Shown here: positions 6,601 to 7,013 of the stretch, piece after piece
Layout of the letters: each line of letters opens with the position of its first letter
How positions within the stretch are numbered: the stretch's first letter is position 1
Assembly: GCA_013215865.1 (NCBI GenBank)
Contig: JABSQL010000167.1
Location: 1 to 7,013 of the forward strand
DNA: 7,013 bases
Direction: 5' to 3'
DNA from: Candidatus Margulisiibacteriota bacterium
GTDB taxonomy: Bacteria > Margulisbacteria > Marinamargulisbacteria > DT-59
Notes under the pieces: model-generated
Seen by the model: the letters and a program-made list of their open reading frames with translations, nothing else
Told to the model about the DNA's origin: nothing
The model's database searches: none
Program-made: the position numbers and the translations under genes

Positions 6601-7013
6601 GTACTCAAAGAGATTGAACAAAATCTGGCACCCTATAAAGCAGCCCTCCCAGATGGATATACCATTGAGTTTAAAGGCGAGCAAGAAGAGCAACAGGCCG
6701 CCATGGCATTTTTAACAGAAGCATTTATGATTGCTCTTTTATTGATTGCATTGATATTAATATCGCAATTTAATTCTGTGGTTCTTCCATTTATTATTTT
6801 ATTTTCAGTCGTGCTATCCATGATTGGTGTGATCATGGGTTTATTCTTAGCACCCCTTTTATTTACACTAAAATTTGAAACACAGCCTTTTGTAGTCATT
6901 ATGACAGGGGTTGGTGTTGTGAGTTTAGCGGGGGTTGTGGTGAATAATGCGATTGTATTACTGGACTATATTCGTCAATTACGAGATGACGGAATGGAAA
7001 AAATAGAGGCCAT
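3664..7013 (+). CDS. RND efflux permease (HAE-like), C-terminus cut by window edge, with an extra membrane insert after TM6
   Basis: Proton-driven inner-membrane pump, partner of the preceding adaptor. The frame is open for 1116 codons to the right edge; by comparison with AcrB about 90-110 residues are missing. TM1 is about 17-37, followed by the porter signature IPFVFVSTLYPGVSPKDMETL, TM2-TM6 (about 338-493), TM7 (about 665-690), a second periplasmic region, and TM8-TM10 from about 1018. TM4 carries GMLVDNGIVIVEN with Asp403 at the AcrB D407 position and Asn404 at D408. TM10 has Asn1094 at the AcrB Lys940 position, as in many non-AcrB RND pumps. Residues about 500-660 contain an unusual insert with extra hydrophobic segments (about 580-600, 612-628, 636-653, and a weak one at 540-553). 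Start: an in-frame TGA at 3658-3660 leaves only GTG 3661 or ATG 3664. No Shine-Dalgarno is clear, so translational coupling to the adaptor stop at 3655-3657 is likely. Substrate unknown. Confidence 0.95.
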   Translation, partial: MDNKHHFSPTNFALKNKISFFIIALMIVLYGLVSYNQIPKEDFPEIKIPFVFVSTLYPGVSPKDMETLVTKEIEKQLKSLSDVKHVTSYSSDSFSSITIEFEVNVDVDDALQKVRDKVNLAKPDLPEDAEDPVVQELNFDRVPVMILSFSGPYNLLRLKQIAEKVQDQVDTISGVLDTQVVGGLEREINVLVDAKKLAHYNLSFDKISQSIAQENVTIPGGKIELGNVSYTLRVPGEFSSPDDISGVVVKSEKGHPIFVRDVAEVDNGFKDQSSFSRYQEKNSVSIVVTKRTGVNLIELSEEIHHVLEDSAIHFPKYLNVAVVGDRSEHIKDMVNELINSIITGVLLVFIVLLFFLGKRNALFVGIAIPLSMLMSFIVLRLMGITMNMVVLFSLILALGMLVDNGIVIVENIFRHRHKGKSMLEASQLGTGEVAHPVISSTLTTLAAFSPLLFWPGMMGKFMYYLPLTLVIALTSSLFVALFITPVFCANFMSAKKEDSLSGADFTKTKSVTMYKKVLQKLVARESNRPPILNRLATNVGVMGSVIVSMMMVKRFSPDIDYALHLKMWENMVRILDRFGVSLALLFITVALLGYVWVSISPTASIQKYKKWFIILFVGVIGLISAPFFDTISGPARFLAGLIPLFPLLFLFNWHNRYDHSYVRRTALVHAFMVLFLASIMSLSGLNTVFFPHVTPERVFVKLEMAEGTTIDKTNEVISRVEAVISNIMATGKHAIRHYVTNVGSGNSDPFSVGADTPHTAEISLQFYKSEKFRKIAKKLGVKAEDISPFVTMAQIREGISSIPGGTISVVEEEGGPPTGLPISLEITGDSFDVLEQIAEDVKAITAKSEGVINLTDTQKLGSPEIQVIVDREKAAILGLNIYKIASTLRSAVNGVESTTYREGDDDIDINVKLKADQRYDLDILKYLTIEGRNDAQIILSQVSDIHTTSGSGTISRVDHKRVITVQGDVSKESDRTPADVLKEIEQNLAPYKAALPDGYTIEFKGEQEEQQAAMAFLTEAFMIALLLIALILISQFNSVVLPFIILFSVVLSMIGVIMGLFLAPLLFTLKFETQPFVVIMTGVGVVSLAGVVVNNAIVLLDYIRQLRDDGMEKIEA

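Noticed and set aside
6449..6715. 88-residue plus-strand open frame that could suggest a frameshift in the permease
   Set aside because: The permease frame reads through this part without a stop and keeps its RND features on both sides, so there is no frameshift.

Overview
The window comes from a Gram-negative bacterium with moderate to low GC. The evidence for an outer membrane is an RND efflux permease paired with a lipoprotein periplasmic adaptor. The ATP-type PEP carboxykinase and the IlvE-type aminotransferase both resemble proteobacterial versions. An ankyrin-repeat gene hints at a host-associated lineage, but nothing here fixes the taxonomy.

Layout: positions 1-2485 are all on the minus strand. 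Transcription runs ilvE (2485 to 1568), a small ankyrin-repeat gene (1535 to 942), then pckA (898 and off the left edge, N-terminal 299 residues visible). From 2626 the strand switches to plus: an RND adaptor lipoprotein (2626-3657) is followed after 6 nt by an RND permease (3664 and off the right edge, 1116 codons visible). A 140-bp divergent promoter region (2486-2625) separates the two blocks. No stretch over 300 bases lacks a gene. I see no tRNA, rRNA, CRISPR array, insertion sequence or convincing terminator.

Functionally the left block is central metabolism: branched-chain amino acid transamination and gluconeogenic PEP formation, with an ankyrin protein of unknown role between them. 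The right block is a two-gene efflux module. The outer-membrane channel and any dedicated regulator are not in the window.

Two observations stand out. First, pckA, ilvE and the adaptor each have a good sigma70-like promoter whose -10 box ends 7-10 nt before the start codon and have no convincing Shine-Dalgarno, so their mRNAs look leaderless or nearly so. The downstream ankyrin gene instead has a strong Shine-Dalgarno. Second, the RND permease carries roughly 130 extra residues between TM6 and TM7 with several additional hydrophobic segments that canonical AcrB-type pumps lack.
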